A DNA stretch of 64,000 bases, from NCBI GenBank assembly GCA_016721425.1, contig JADKID010000045.1, positions 62,001 through 126,000 of the forward strand, given 5' to 3'. Both the position numbers and the translations under genes were made by a program. Of this stretch, positions 35,042 to 43,033 are shown piece by piece. Numbering within the stretch: position 1 is the first letter of the stretch; the number at the start of each line of letters is the position of its first letter. Below the pieces are notes generated by a model that was not told where the DNA came from, searched no databases, and saw nothing but the letters and a program-made list of their open reading frames with translations. Source of the stretch: Bryobacterales bacterium. GTDB taxonomy: Bacteria; Acidobacteriota; Terriglobia; Bryobacterales; Bryobacteraceae.

Positions 35042-35992
35042 ATGACGCACCGATTGAGCAGGAGAGAGGCGCTAGAAGCGCTGGCCGCGCTCGCCGTGGG
35101 GAGAGGCGCCGCTTGGGGCCGGCAACAGCCGCCACTGCCGCCGGATGACGGTAGCGTGATCCGGGTGGATACACGACTTGTGGTGCTGCACTGCTCGGTG
35201 CTGGACCACAGCGGCAAGCTGATCACCAACCTCCCGCAGAAGGATTTCCGGGTACTGGAGAATAACCTCGAGCAGCCGGTGAAGGTATTCCGGCGCGAGG
35301 ACATTCCGGTATCGATGGGGATCGTGATCGACAACAGCGGCTCGATGCGCGACAAGCGGCAGAGGGTGGAGGCGGCGGCGATTAAGCTAGTGAAGGCATC
35401 GAATCCGCAGGACGAGGTGTTCATCGTCAATTTCAACGACGACGCCTACCTGGACGTACCGTTCACCAATGAACTGCCCAAGCTGGAAGAGGGCGTGGCG
35501 CGCATCGATTCCCGCGGTGGCACGGCGATGCGGGACGCGATTTCCATGTCGATTGACCACGTCAAGGGTGAGGGCAAGAAGGATAAGAAGGTCATCCTGG
35601 CGGTGACGGACGGCAATGATACGGCATCGTTGGGCATCACGCTGGAGAAGCTAGTGGAGAAGGCGCACAAGAGCGAGGTATTGATCTACGCCATCGGCAT
35701 CCTGGGCAAGGAAGACCAGCGCGACGCCAAGAAGGCCAAGCGGGCCATCGACGCGCTGACCAAGGCGTCCGGCGGAGCGAGCTACTATCCGAATGACCTG
35801 GTCGAGGTGGAGGCGTTGGCCGAGCAGGTGGCGCACGACATCCGCAACCAATATGTGATTGGCTACTCTCCGACCAACCCGAATCTGGACGGGACGTTCC
35901 GGACGATCAAAGTGCTGGCGGCGGGCGGGAAACTGACGGTACGGACGCGCACCGGCTACTACGCCACGCCGGAGCCCAAGAAGAAGAGCTGA
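35042..35992 (+). CDS. VWA-domain protein, tandem paralogue 2
   Basis: A 316-aa protein that follows paralogue 1 almost residue by residue: RREALEALAALAVGRGAAW at the twin-arginine-like start, DGSVIRVDTRLVVLHCSVLD, MIDAS DNSGSMRDK, RGGTAMRDAISM and VTDGNDTASLGITLEKLVEKAHKSEVLIYAIGIL. The similarity extends to the DNA, indicating a recent tandem duplication. Compared with paralogue 1 it has a slightly longer N-terminus and extra Lys/Ala residues near position 225 (EDQRDAKKAKRA). Its TGA overlaps the ATG of the next small ORF. Confidence 0.9.
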   Translation: MTHRLSRREALEALAALAVGRGAAWGRQQPPLPPDDGSVIRVDTRLVVLHCSVLDHSGKLITNLPQKDFRVLENNLEQPVKVFRREDIPVSMGIVIDNSGSMRDKRQRVEAAAIKLVKASNPQDEVFIVNFNDDAYLDVPFTNELPKLEEGVARIDSRGGTAMRDAISMSIDHVKGEGKKDKKVILAVTDGNDTASLGITLEKLVEKAHKSEVLIYAIGILGKEDQRDAKKAKRAIDALTKASGGASYYPNDLVEVEALAEQVAHDIRNQYVIGYSPTNPNLDGTFRTIKVLAAGGKLTVRTRTGYYATPEPKKKS

Positions 35993-36192
35993 TGATACGG
36001 TTTTTGTGGCGAGCGTCGCGAGGATACCGGCTGCGGCCGTGGCGTAACCCTTACATTCTATGGCGGATCGAGACGTACTGGGGCCTGCATGCCGAGCGGA
36101 TTACGGCGGGGCAGTTCTGGCGCTTTTTGTGGGCGCACCGGCGGGAATTCCAGCGCTTCTTGAGCTGGGCGGAGCGCATGGCGGAGGGCTGA
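35992..36192 (+). CDS. Small basic, tryptophan-rich protein, unknown
   Basis: A 66-aa protein whose ATG shares a base with the stop of the VWA gene (TGATG), so translation is coupled. It has 7 Trp and many Arg (RPWRNPYILWRIETYWGLHAERI, FLWAHRREFQRFLSWAERM) and two amphipathic helices, without a signal peptide. No family is recognised. The tight coupling and coding-like composition argue that it is real; it could associate with the membrane or a VWA partner. Confidence 0.6.
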   Translation: MIRFLWRASRGYRLRPWRNPYILWRIETYWGLHAERITAGQFWRFLWAHRREFQRFLSWAERMAEG

Positions 36193-36255
36193 AGAAGCGC
36201 CAGATTTGCGGAAGCGCCTCGGATCGTGTAAAGTTAGAAGTTGCGGCGCCCGCGT

Positions 36256-36301
36256 GGCACAGGAGTGTGCCTGAACGCGAGCAACCACCCTTTCCGGGTG
36301 G
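36256..36301 (+). promoter_or_regulatory. Paired hairpins in the rplU leader
   Basis: Two perfect 6-bp hairpins lie upstream of the L21 gene: GGCACA-GGAG-TGTGCC (36256-36271) and CCACCC-TTTCC-GGGTGG (36285-36301), 13 nt apart and ending 39 nt before the ATG at 36341. Position fits an r-protein leader used for L21-type autoregulation; RNA identity is inferred. Confidence 0.5.
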
Positions 36302-36340
36302 CCTCCACGAGGGCTCCGGTTCCAGGCTAGAGGAATTAAC

Positions 36341-36652
36341 ATGTACGCAGTGATTGAAACAGGCGGAAAGCAATATCGCGTCACGCCGGGCGCCACGATT
36401 GTGGTGGAAACCCTGGTGGGCGACGCGGGTGCGGCCGTGCAGTTTGACAAAGTTCTGGCCGTAGGCAAGGACGACGGCGAAATCCTGGTGGGTTCCGACG
36501 TGGCTGGCGCAAAGGTGACGGGCTCCATCAAGGGCCATGACCGTGGCGACAAGATTCTGGTTTTCAAGTTCAAGCGCAAGAAGCAATACCGGAAGACCAT
36601 TGGACACCGGCAGAATCAGACGGCGGTCACCATCGCCGAGATCGTGGCCTAG
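36341..36652 (+). CDS. rplU: Large-subunit ribosomal protein L21
   Basis: A 103-aa protein starting MYAVIETGGKQYRVTPGATIVVETL, the L21 signature, with HDRGDKILVFKFKRKKQYRKTIGHRQNQTAVTI near the end. It binds 23S rRNA in the 50S subunit. A GAGG ribosome-binding site lies 7 nt upstream. rpmA and obg follow, the usual order. Confidence 0.98.
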   Translation: MYAVIETGGKQYRVTPGATIVVETLVGDAGAAVQFDKVLAVGKDDGEILVGSDVAGAKVTGSIKGHDRGDKILVFKFKRKKQYRKTIGHRQNQTAVTIAEIVA

Positions 36653-36678
36653 GCCGCGCTTCACGCTAGGAGAGACAT

Positions 36679-36939
36679 ATGGCGCATAAAAAAGGACTTG
36701 GCTCATCAAAGAACGGTCGCGATTCCACCGCGCAGCGTCTGGGCATCAAGGTATTCAGCGGACAGGTGGTAACGGGCGGCTCCATCATCGTGCGGCAGCG
36801 CGGTACGCGCTACAAGGCCGGTGAGAATGTGGGCATTGGCAAGGACGACACCTTGTTCGCCACGATCGCTGGCCGGGTGGAATGGCGTGACCGGGGCCGG
36901 ATGGGCAAGTACGTCAACGTCTTCGCGCTGGAAGCGTAG
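36679..36939 (+). CDS. rpmA: Large-subunit ribosomal protein L27
   Basis: An 86-aa protein beginning AHKKGLGSSKNGRDSTAQRLG, with the characteristic QRLGIKVFSGQVV and IIVRQRGTRYKAGENVGIGKDDTLFA blocks. L27 has an N-terminal arm at the peptidyl-transferase centre; there is no Firmicute-type cleaved leader here. It lies 26 nt after rplU, with AGGAGAG before the ATG. Confidence 0.98.
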   Translation: MAHKKGLGSSKNGRDSTAQRLGIKVFSGQVVTGGSIIVRQRGTRYKAGENVGIGKDDTLFATIAGRVEWRDRGRMGKYVNVFALEA

Positions 36940-36971
36940 TTTCAGCGCCGCAGGGCGCTATCAAGAATGAG

Positions 36972-37007
36972 GGCCGCCGGGCGGAGACGCCTCAGGCGGC
37001 CTTTTCT
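36972..37007 (+). terminator. Hairpin with T-rich tail after rpmA
   Basis: GGCCGCC (36972-36978) pairs with GGCGGCC (36995-37001) and is followed by TTTTCT. A second hairpin, AGCGCC-GCAG-GGCGCT, is just upstream at 36944-36959. Both lie between rpmA and obg and could reduce read-through from rplU-rpmA into obg. Confidence 0.6.
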
Positions 37008-37065
37008 ATTGTTCCGGGTTGGTTGCGGGGCGGCTCCGGGCGCGGACCGGGCAGAGGATTGATTC

Positions 37066-38250
37066 ATGTTTGTCGATGAAGTAATTATCAAAGTGAAAGC
37101 GGGCGACGGCGGCAACGGCTGCATGGCGTTCCGGCGCGAGAAGTTTGTCCCCAGGGGCGGACCGAACGGCGGAGACGGTGGGCGGGGCGGTGATGTGATC
37201 CTGTACGCCAGTACGCACCACAACACCCTGCTTCACTTCCGGTTCAATCCTGAGCATACGGCGGAGCGCGGGCGGCACGGCGAGGGCAGCCAGAAGACCG
37301 GCCGCAACGGTGATTCTATCGAGGTGCCGGTGCCGGTGGGCACGATCGCGTGGAACTACGAGACGGGCGAGATGCTGCACGATTTCACCGAAGTGGGTGA
37401 GACCTATGTGATCGCCAAGGGCGGAGGCGGCGGGCGGGGCAATCAGCATTTTGCGACGTCCACCCATCAGGCTCCGACGCGGCATGAACCAGGCCGTCCG
37501 GGCGACGAGAAGAAGATCCGGCTGGAGCTAAAGCTGCTGGCCGATGTCGGGCTGGTGGGCTATCCGAATGCGGGCAAATCCACCCTGATTTCGAGGATCT
37601 CCGCCGCACGGCCGAAGATCGCGAACTACCCCTTCACCACGCTGGAGCCAAATCTGGGCGTGGTGCAGGCCGACGATCTGAAGACGTTTGTGGTGGCCGA
37701 TATCCCGGGTTTGATCGAGGGTGCGCACGAGGGCCACGGCCTGGGCATTCAGTTTCTGCGCCACGTGGAGCGCACCAAGATGCTGCTGCACCTGGTGGAC
37801 GTGAGCGAGATGAGCGGGCGCGAGCCGAAGAACGATTTCGACGTCATCATGAAGGAACTGGAGAGCTTCAGCGACGAACTGGTGGCCAAGCCGATGTTCG
37901 TGGTGGCGACCAAGAAGGACGTCGCGCAGGACAAGAAGCGCGTGGATAGCTTGCGGCGCAAGGCGAAGCGCAAGGGCATGCCGTTCTTCCAGATCTCTGC
38001 GGTGACCGGCGAAGGCATCTCAGCGCTGGTGCGGGCGGTGACGGATCGCGTTTTCGAGATTCGAGAGGCGAGCGAGCCGCCAGTGGTGAAGCGCGTGTTC
38101 GTGCCTCTATCCGAGGAGAGCTCCTATTTCCGTTTCGGCAGCACTGCCAGCATTGTCGCGAAGCGAAACGTCAGCTCGGCATGCGCCTGTCGCAGAGCAG
38201 CCTCGACGGCATCCGGTCCCGCCGCGCGCGCGAAAAGGAAGCCCAGATAA
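37066..38250 (+). CDS. obg: GTPase Obg/CgtA
   Basis: A 394-aa GTPase for ribosome assembly and stress control. The glycine-rich Obg fold (GDGGNGCMAFRREKFVPRGGPNGGDGGRGGDV) is followed by the G domain with GYPNAGKST (G1), DIPGLIEGAHEGHGLG (G3) and ATKKDV (G4). The C-terminus is odd: codons from about 354 on overlap, in antisense, the end of the ATP-grasp gene, and the last residues (CACRRAASTASGPAARAKRKPR) do not resemble an OCT domain. Either the natural stop has been lost or the 127-bp convergent overlap is real. Confidence 0.93.
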   Translation: MFVDEVIIKVKAGDGGNGCMAFRREKFVPRGGPNGGDGGRGGDVILYASTHHNTLLHFRFNPEHTAERGRHGEGSQKTGRNGDSIEVPVPVGTIAWNYETGEMLHDFTEVGETYVIAKGGGGGRGNQHFATSTHQAPTRHEPGRPGDEKKIRLELKLLADVGLVGYPNAGKSTLISRISAARPKIANYPFTTLEPNLGVVQADDLKTFVVADIPGLIEGAHEGHGLGIQFLRHVERTKMLLHLVDVSEMSGREPKNDFDVIMKELESFSDELVAKPMFVVATKKDVAQDKKRVDSLRRKAKRKGMPFFQISAVTGEGISALVRAVTDRVFEIREASEPPVVKRVFVPLSEESSYFRFGSTASIVAKRNVSSACACRRAASTASGPAARAKRKPR

Positions 38251-39376
38251 CTCCCGCCTTCAGGCAGCCTCTGAAACCGCTGTCCCTCGGTGGCCGTGAT
38301 CTCGACATCCTCTACGCCAGCCACCGACCGCGCCGCCTCCGCACCCAAACACCCCAGGTAGATCCCATCCCGCGGGATTGGGATCATCATCACGCCGGAC
38401 GACGCCCTATCCAACCGCAGTTCGCCTACGTCTTCGCCGATGGCGTGGCGCAGCACCACCTCCTCCAGCGGTACGCCCCCGTTGAACCGCAGCACCCGCG
38501 CGCACAGCCCGCCAATGGGCCGCGCCGCCACCTCCAGCACCCAACTGCCGCGTTCATTGGCCCGCAGCTCTGCATGCACAGGACCGTCGCTGAGCCCCAG
38601 TGCGGAGCAGGCCGACTGAATGGCCGCCTGCATGCTCTCCTGGGCAGCCAAAGGCTCGCGCGACGGCGTCAGGTAGATCGTCTCTTCGAAGAACGGACCG
38701 TCCAGCGGATCGGGCTTATCGAAGATCGCCAGAGTCCGCAGCCGCCCGCCCGTCATCAGGCCTTCCAGTGCGAACTCGCGGCCGGGAATGTATTCCTCCA
38801 CCTGGATGAAGCCGAGGACCGGATCGCGATGGCGCAGTATCTCGGGCGAATCCAGCAACTGCCGGATGCGCGCGAAGGCGGTGAGAAACTCAGACGGTGT
38901 GTTGGCGCGAATCACACCGCGGCTGCCGGAAAGCCCGATAGGCTTCAAAACGCAGGGCCACGGCGCGCGGGCGCAGGCGAATGCGGGGTCGGAATCCAGC
39001 GGCACTCGAAAGTAGGCGGGCACGGGCAGCCCGGCGGCGGAGAAGCGCTCACGGGCCAGGTACTTATTCCCGGCGGCCTCGACGGAAACGGGGAGTGAAA
39101 CCGCAGCCCCAACCGCGCGGCGATATGGGCCGCGGCCAGCGCCGGCTTATCCCCGACGGCCGCGATGCCGCCGAGGTCCGGCATGGCCGCCGCCAGCTTG
39201 GCCGCCGACTCTGCCGGCTGGTGGAATTTCAGCGAAAACGCATGGTCACCCCATGGATCGTCCAGGCTGCCGCAACGGTCCGTGGCCATCACGGGTTCGT
39301 GGCCGAGACGCCTTGCCGCCTCGGCGAAGATGCGGGTTTGGTAGCCGAGTTTGGACGCGACGATGAGAATCTTCAC
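38124..39376 (-). pseudogene. ATP-grasp domain protein, broken by a one-base frameshift
   Basis: Two frames together make one ATP-grasp protein of about 417 aa. The first begins at GTG 39376 (KILIVASKLGYQTRIFAEAA, then VGDKPALAAAHIAARLGLRFHS). The second continues with AAGNKYLAREHFSAAGLPVP-type sequence into PAYFRVPLDSDPAFACARAPWPCVLKPIGLSGSRGV, the ATP-grasp lid, and IQVEEYIPGREFALEG. The frame changes at the C4 run at 39090-39093; adding one C, or a -1 slip, restores it. This may be a true mutation, an assembly error or, less likely, programmed frameshifting. It lies 40 nt downstream of the radical SAM selenoprotein gene. Confidence 0.75.
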
Positions 39377-39416
39377 TGCTCTTATCGTAGTGGCTGGCGC
39401 TAGGGCCGCGTTGAGA

Positions 39417-40772
39417 TCACAGGAGCGAGACCCGCTCCTCCGTGGGCTCCGCTCAACAGTACCAGGGCTCATCGAGATACGGCACCGCCGCGCGCGGCAG
39501 CAGGTCGAAGTTCTCCGGTGGCATGCCGTCGTGCGCCAGCGCCCACACCTGCGAGAAGATCGCGCGCCGCGGCGCGCCCGCTTTCTGCTCCGACGCCACC
39601 GCCTCGAACACGCGCGCAGCCAACTCATCCACCGCCGGATCCGGATGACGCCAGCGGTGCAGCAGGCCAACCCGGTCAAACCCGGCCAGCAGCGGGGTAA
39701 CGTCCGGCAACTCCAGAATCCGTGAGCCATTGGGGATCAGCAGCCGCAGTGCGTACTGCACCGGTGCCACGGTATCTACCAGATCTTGCTCCAGCACCAC
39801 ACGCAGCAGGTCGCGGTAGCCCGCCAGCGTGGTCCAGGGCGTGAACGGAACGAAGGTAGGGCTGAGGACCAACCCCACCCCTTGGGCCAGCGCCAGGGCC
39901 TCCAGGAAGCCCGCGCGGGTGTGGCCCTTGTCGAGCCTCTCGAGCACCGTGTCTTCGGTGGATTCCGCCGCCGTGGTCACGAACAGGCATCCTGTGCGCA
40001 CCAGCGCCGGCAGCAGATCGCGGTGCTGCAACAGGTGCTCCACCTTGATGGTGACGTCGTAGGTGAGCTCCGGGAAGCGCGCGTGAAACGCGTCGATCAG
40101 GCGGAGGGCGTGCGTGGGTCCGTTGAGGAAATCGGGGTCGCCAAATGTGATGTGCCGCGCGCCGGCGGCGGCTTGCTGCTCGATGTCTTCCAGCACGATC
40201 TCCGAGGGCACTACGCGGAATGCGCCGCCGTAGACGGGCACCACCGGGCAATGCCTGCACAGATGCTTACAGCCGCGGCTGGCCTCTGTGTAGCCCACCA
40301 CGCGTTTCTCACCATCGATGCGGAGGGAGGCATAGCGGCTCAGGGCCGGCAAAGTGCTGCGGTCGGGGACCTGGAAAGTGAGCCTATCCAGCGAGGTCAC
40401 TGCGGGCTGACTGCGGCCCTCCACGGCGTCCACTAGCACCGCCTCGAATTCGCCGCCGATCACAACGGACACGCCCAACTCGTGCAGGTACGCCTCGTTC
40501 AGAGGCGCGTAGAGCCCATAGGCGATCACCCGGGCTGCCGGATTCCGTTCGCGCACCTGCTCGATCAGCGGCGCGGCCATCCGAGTGGCCGTGTGCATCG
40601 GCAGGTAGAACGCCACGCAATCGGCCTCCCGCACAACGCGCGGGGGCAGCAGCGCCACGGCGAGATCCGCGGTGTATACATCGTGCCCGCGCGCCCGCAG
40701 CCACGCCGCCGGAGAGGCCAGGCCAAACGGCTGGCGCCCTAGTTCGTAGGTCGAAATGAGCACGACGCGCAT
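39417..40772 (-). CDS. B12-binding-type radical SAM protein with a Cys-Sec-Ala-Glu-Pro tail (selenoprotein)
   Basis: A 451-aa protein when the TGA at 39453-39455 is read as Sec440. Residues 1-120 form a B12-binding-like Rossmann region (VLISTYELG, IAYGLYAPLNEA, IGGEFE). The radical SAM cluster motif is SRGCKHLCRHC (Cys168, Cys172, Cys175), followed by ITFGDPDFLNGP. After Trp-Tyr-Cys439 the frame runs through TGA into AEPTEERVSLL and a second TGA at 39417-39419. Cys-Sec-Ala-Glu-Pro matches a named radical SAM (seleno)protein family that I recall as CUAEP/CCAEP-tail; I could not check this. A SECIS-like hairpin follows the TGA. Upstream is a thioesterase gene, downstream an ATP-grasp gene. Substrate unknown. 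Confidence 0.9.
39421..39439 (-). promoter_or_regulatory. Bacterial SECIS element for the radical SAM selenoprotein
   Basis: Read on the minus strand, AGGAGCG-GGTCT-CGCTCCT is a perfect 7-bp stem with a 5-nt loop, beginning 13 nt after the TGA. The loop carries GGTC, as in the E. coli fdhF SECIS loop, where G and U are bound by SelB. The element lies within the reading frame, as bacterial SECIS elements do. Confidence 0.85.
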
Positions 40773-40776
40773 GGCG

Positions 40777-41268
40777 CTACTGGGACTTCTCGTGATCCAG
40801 CGCCGCCTGCCGCAACTGGAGGCGAGACTCGCGCCGCAGCCCAGCCGCGTCGTACCGCCGCCGCTCCGCCTCGGTCTCCGGGATCACGGGTGGAACGGGC
40901 CGCGGCGCGCCCTCGGGTGTGAGCCCTACAAACGTCAGGTAGGACGAATTGGTGTGCCGGATCACACCGGTCTGCAAATCCTCCACCACCACTTTGACGC
41001 CGATCTCCATCGACGTGCGGAACACCCGGTTCACGCTGGCGCGCAGCGTAACCAACTGACCGATGTGGATGGGGTTGAGAAACAGGAAGCTATCGATGGA
41101 GGCGGTCACCACCGGGCAGCGCGCGTGGCGCATGGCCGCGGTGGCCGCCGCCAGATCGACCAGGTGCATGATGCGGCCGCCCAGCAGGTTGCCCAGCGGG
41201 TTGGCATAAATCGGCAGAGCGAACTCAGAGAGCTCGCTGACAGACTCGCGGACGGGACGGCCTTCCAT
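40777..41268 (-). CDS. Acyl-CoA thioesterase, hotdog fold (YciA/ACOT type)
   Basis: A 163-aa single hotdog-fold thioesterase. ANPLGNLLGGRIMHLVDLAAATAAMRHA contains the hot-dog helix and the Gly/Asp region of the YciA family, and VTASIDSFLFLNPIHIGQLVTLRASVNRVFRTSMEIGVKV is the typical second half. It hydrolyses acyl-CoA to free acid and CoA. It is 4 nt upstream of the radical SAM gene on the same strand, so the two are probably co-transcribed; whether the thioesterase takes part in the same pathway is unclear. Confidence 0.88.
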   Translation of the reverse strand: MEGRPVRESVSELSEFALPIYANPLGNLLGGRIMHLVDLAAATAAMRHARCPVVTASIDSFLFLNPIHIGQLVTLRASVNRVFRTSMEIGVKVVVEDLQTGVIRHTNSSYLTFVGLTPEGAPRPVPPVIPETEAERRRYDAAGLRRESRLQLRQAALDHEKSQ

Positions 41269-41292
41269 GAAGTGAAGGTAGCATGGAGGTAT

Positions 41293-41607
41293 ATGTCGAG
41301 ACTCGAAGCAGTAAAGGGGCTAGTCGCCCAGGACCCGGCCAACAGCCGCGTGCGCTACATGCTCTGCATGGAATACATGAGCGCGCGCGATTTCGCCGCC
41401 GCCGTGGCTGAATTGCGGGAGTTGCTCGCGCGCGATGCCGACTACGTCGCCGCTTACTACCAGGCGGGCCGCGCCAGTGAGGAAGCCGGAGACGAAGCCG
41501 CCGCGCGCGAGTTCTACCGCGCCGGCATCGTCACGGCCAAGCGAGTGAACGACGCCCATGCCCTGAGCGAGCTCCACGCGGCGCTGGAGATTGTGGGCGA
41601 CTTCTAG
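41293..41607 (+). CDS. Small TPR-like protein
   Basis: A 104-aa alpha-helical protein with tetratricopeptide-like pairs: AVAELRELLARDADYVAAYYQAGRASEEAGDEAAAREFYRAGIVTA. The ATG at 41293 has GGAGGT 5 nt upstream, which settles the start. It probably provides protein-protein contacts. It is divergent from the thioesterase gene with 24 bp between starts, and its end overlaps the convergent deacetylase gene by 4 bp. Confidence 0.8.
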   Translation: MSRLEAVKGLVAQDPANSRVRYMLCMEYMSARDFAAAVAELRELLARDADYVAAYYQAGRASEEAGDEAAAREFYRAGIVTAKRVNDAHALSELHAALEIVGDF

Positions 41608-42350
41608 AACGTCCGTACGCCCATTGTGACCATGTCATCCACGCGCATGGTCTCTTTCACCACGTACGGCTCGCCATATTTCGCCCCGATCTGATTGCCG
41701 TAGAACCGCGCGATGGAACGGAGGCGGTCGTAGATCTCGTCTTTTTTCGGGAACAGCCCGGAGCCCTCCGCCACCTCGCCGTACTGCGACTCATAGGCGA
41801 ACAGCGACTCCATGCGGCGCTCAAAATAGGGCGTGATGTCCACGACGAACGACGGCGCCACGTTGGCGTACATTGAGGCGTACACGACCTTGTGCGGGCG
41901 GTGCGGCTCCGCCTGATCGTCCATTTTCCGAATGCCGGATAGGAACGCCGCCTCGAAGCCTAGGGTGGACGCCACGTAGTGATCCGGGTGGCGCGCCTCC
42001 CAGTAGGGCAGAATCAGGACCTTGGGCTTCAGCCGCCGCATGACACCCATCAGAGTCATGCGCAGGGGGATGCTATTCTCCAGGCGCGCGTCCGGCATCT
42101 GGAGATTCTCGCGCCAAGTCAACCGCAGCACCTTTGCCGCCGCGCGGGCCTCCTCCATGCGCAACTCCGGTGTTCCGCGCGTGCCCATGTCGCCGGCCGT
42201 GAGATCCAGCGCGCCCGTCAAATAGCCCATCTCGGCCATCTTCAGCATGGCGCCGCCACACGTCTGCTCGATGTCGTCAGGATGCGCGGCTACGGCCAGC
42301 ACATCCAGCGCCGGTGCGTTTTCCAAATCAAGTAGGGGAGGGTAGAACAT
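41604..42350 (-). CDS. PIG-L family deacetylase, BshB1-like
   Basis: A 248-aa zinc-dependent N-acetylglucosaminyl deacetylase. The zinc motif AAHPDDIEQTCGGAM is at residues 21-35 and HPDH supplies the distal His. DLTAGDMGTRGTPELRMEEARAAA and LPYWEARHPDHY are typical of BshB1, the bacillithiol-pathway deacetylase. Without other bsh genes in the window the pathway is only inferred. Confidence 0.85.
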   Translation of the reverse strand: MFYPPLLDLENAPALDVLAVAAHPDDIEQTCGGAMLKMAEMGYLTGALDLTAGDMGTRGTPELRMEEARAAAKVLRLTWRENLQMPDARLENSIPLRMTLMGVMRRLKPKVLILPYWEARHPDHYVASTLGFEAAFLSGIRKMDDQAEPHRPHKVVYASMYANVAPSFVVDITPYFERRMESLFAYESQYGEVAEGSGLFPKKDEIYDRLRSIARFYGNQIGAKYGEPYVVKETMRVDDMVTMGVRTF

Positions 42351-42363
42351 TTTCTGACCGAAC

Positions 42364-43029
42364 TTACCAGAGCAGATCCCGGCGCAGCCGGTAGGGGTCG
42401 CGCGTTTTGAAGAGAAAGATCAACGCCATACCGGCCAGGAAGCCGCCCACGTGCGCAAAAAACGCCGTGCCGCCCTTTTCGCCTGTGACATCGGCAATGG
42501 AACCGACACCGCTCAGGAACTGAATCCCAAACCAGTAGAGCAGCACCACCCACGCCGGCAGCTCAAACGTGAAGATGATCACGAACCAGCCGATCATGGA
42601 GATGCGGGAGTGCGGAAACTTCAACAGATAGGCCCCCATGACGCCGGCGATGGCGCCGCTGGCCCCGATCATGGGCACGCGAGAATCCGGGTTGATGAAA
42701 TACTGCCCGCCGGCCGCCGCCACGCCGCACAGCAAATAGAACAGCAGGAACTTCCAGCTCCCCAGAATGTCCTCGATGTTATCGCCGAAGACCCACAGGA
42801 AGAGCATATTGCCGATCAGGTGCATCCACCCGCCATGCAGGAACATCGACGTGAGGAGGCTGGTGACGTGGAAGCGATCCGGCACCATGCCAAACACCGC
42901 GATGAAGTCGTTGCGGGTGAACGGATCCAGGCTCAACAGGAATAGAAACGCCAGCACGTTGGCGCCAATCAGCAGAATGGTGACAACGGGTTTGGAGTAG
43001 CTCGGGTGTGAGTCGTGGATCGGGATCAT
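42364..43029 (-). CDS. Rhomboid-family intramembrane serine protease
   Basis: A 221-aa, six-helix membrane protease. The WMHLIGNMLFLWVFGDNIED block (HxxxN) and MIGASGAIAGVMGAYLL hold the catalytic Ser in GASG; the partner His lies in FFAHVGGFLAGM. It cuts substrates within transmembrane helices. The ATG at 43029 is chosen because it directly precedes the polar N-terminus of rhomboids; the sequence upstream overlaps the kinase gene. Confidence 0.92.
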   Translation of the reverse strand: MIPIHDSHPSYSKPVVTILLIGANVLAFLFLLSLDPFTRNDFIAVFGMVPDRFHVTSLLTSMFLHGGWMHLIGNMLFLWVFGDNIEDILGSWKFLLFYLLCGVAAAGGQYFINPDSRVPMIGASGAIAGVMGAYLLKFPHSRISMIGWFVIIFTFELPAWVVLLYWFGIQFLSGVGSIADVTGEKGGTAFFAHVGGFLAGMALIFLFKTRDPYRLRRDLLW

Positions 43030-43033
43030 GGGT

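Noticed and set aside
39417..39455. Reading the hairpin after the radical SAM stop as a transcription terminator
   Set aside because: It has no T-tract, lies 13 nt after the TGA, and the frame goes on for 11 codons encoding Ala-Glu-Pro; the SECIS explanation fits better.
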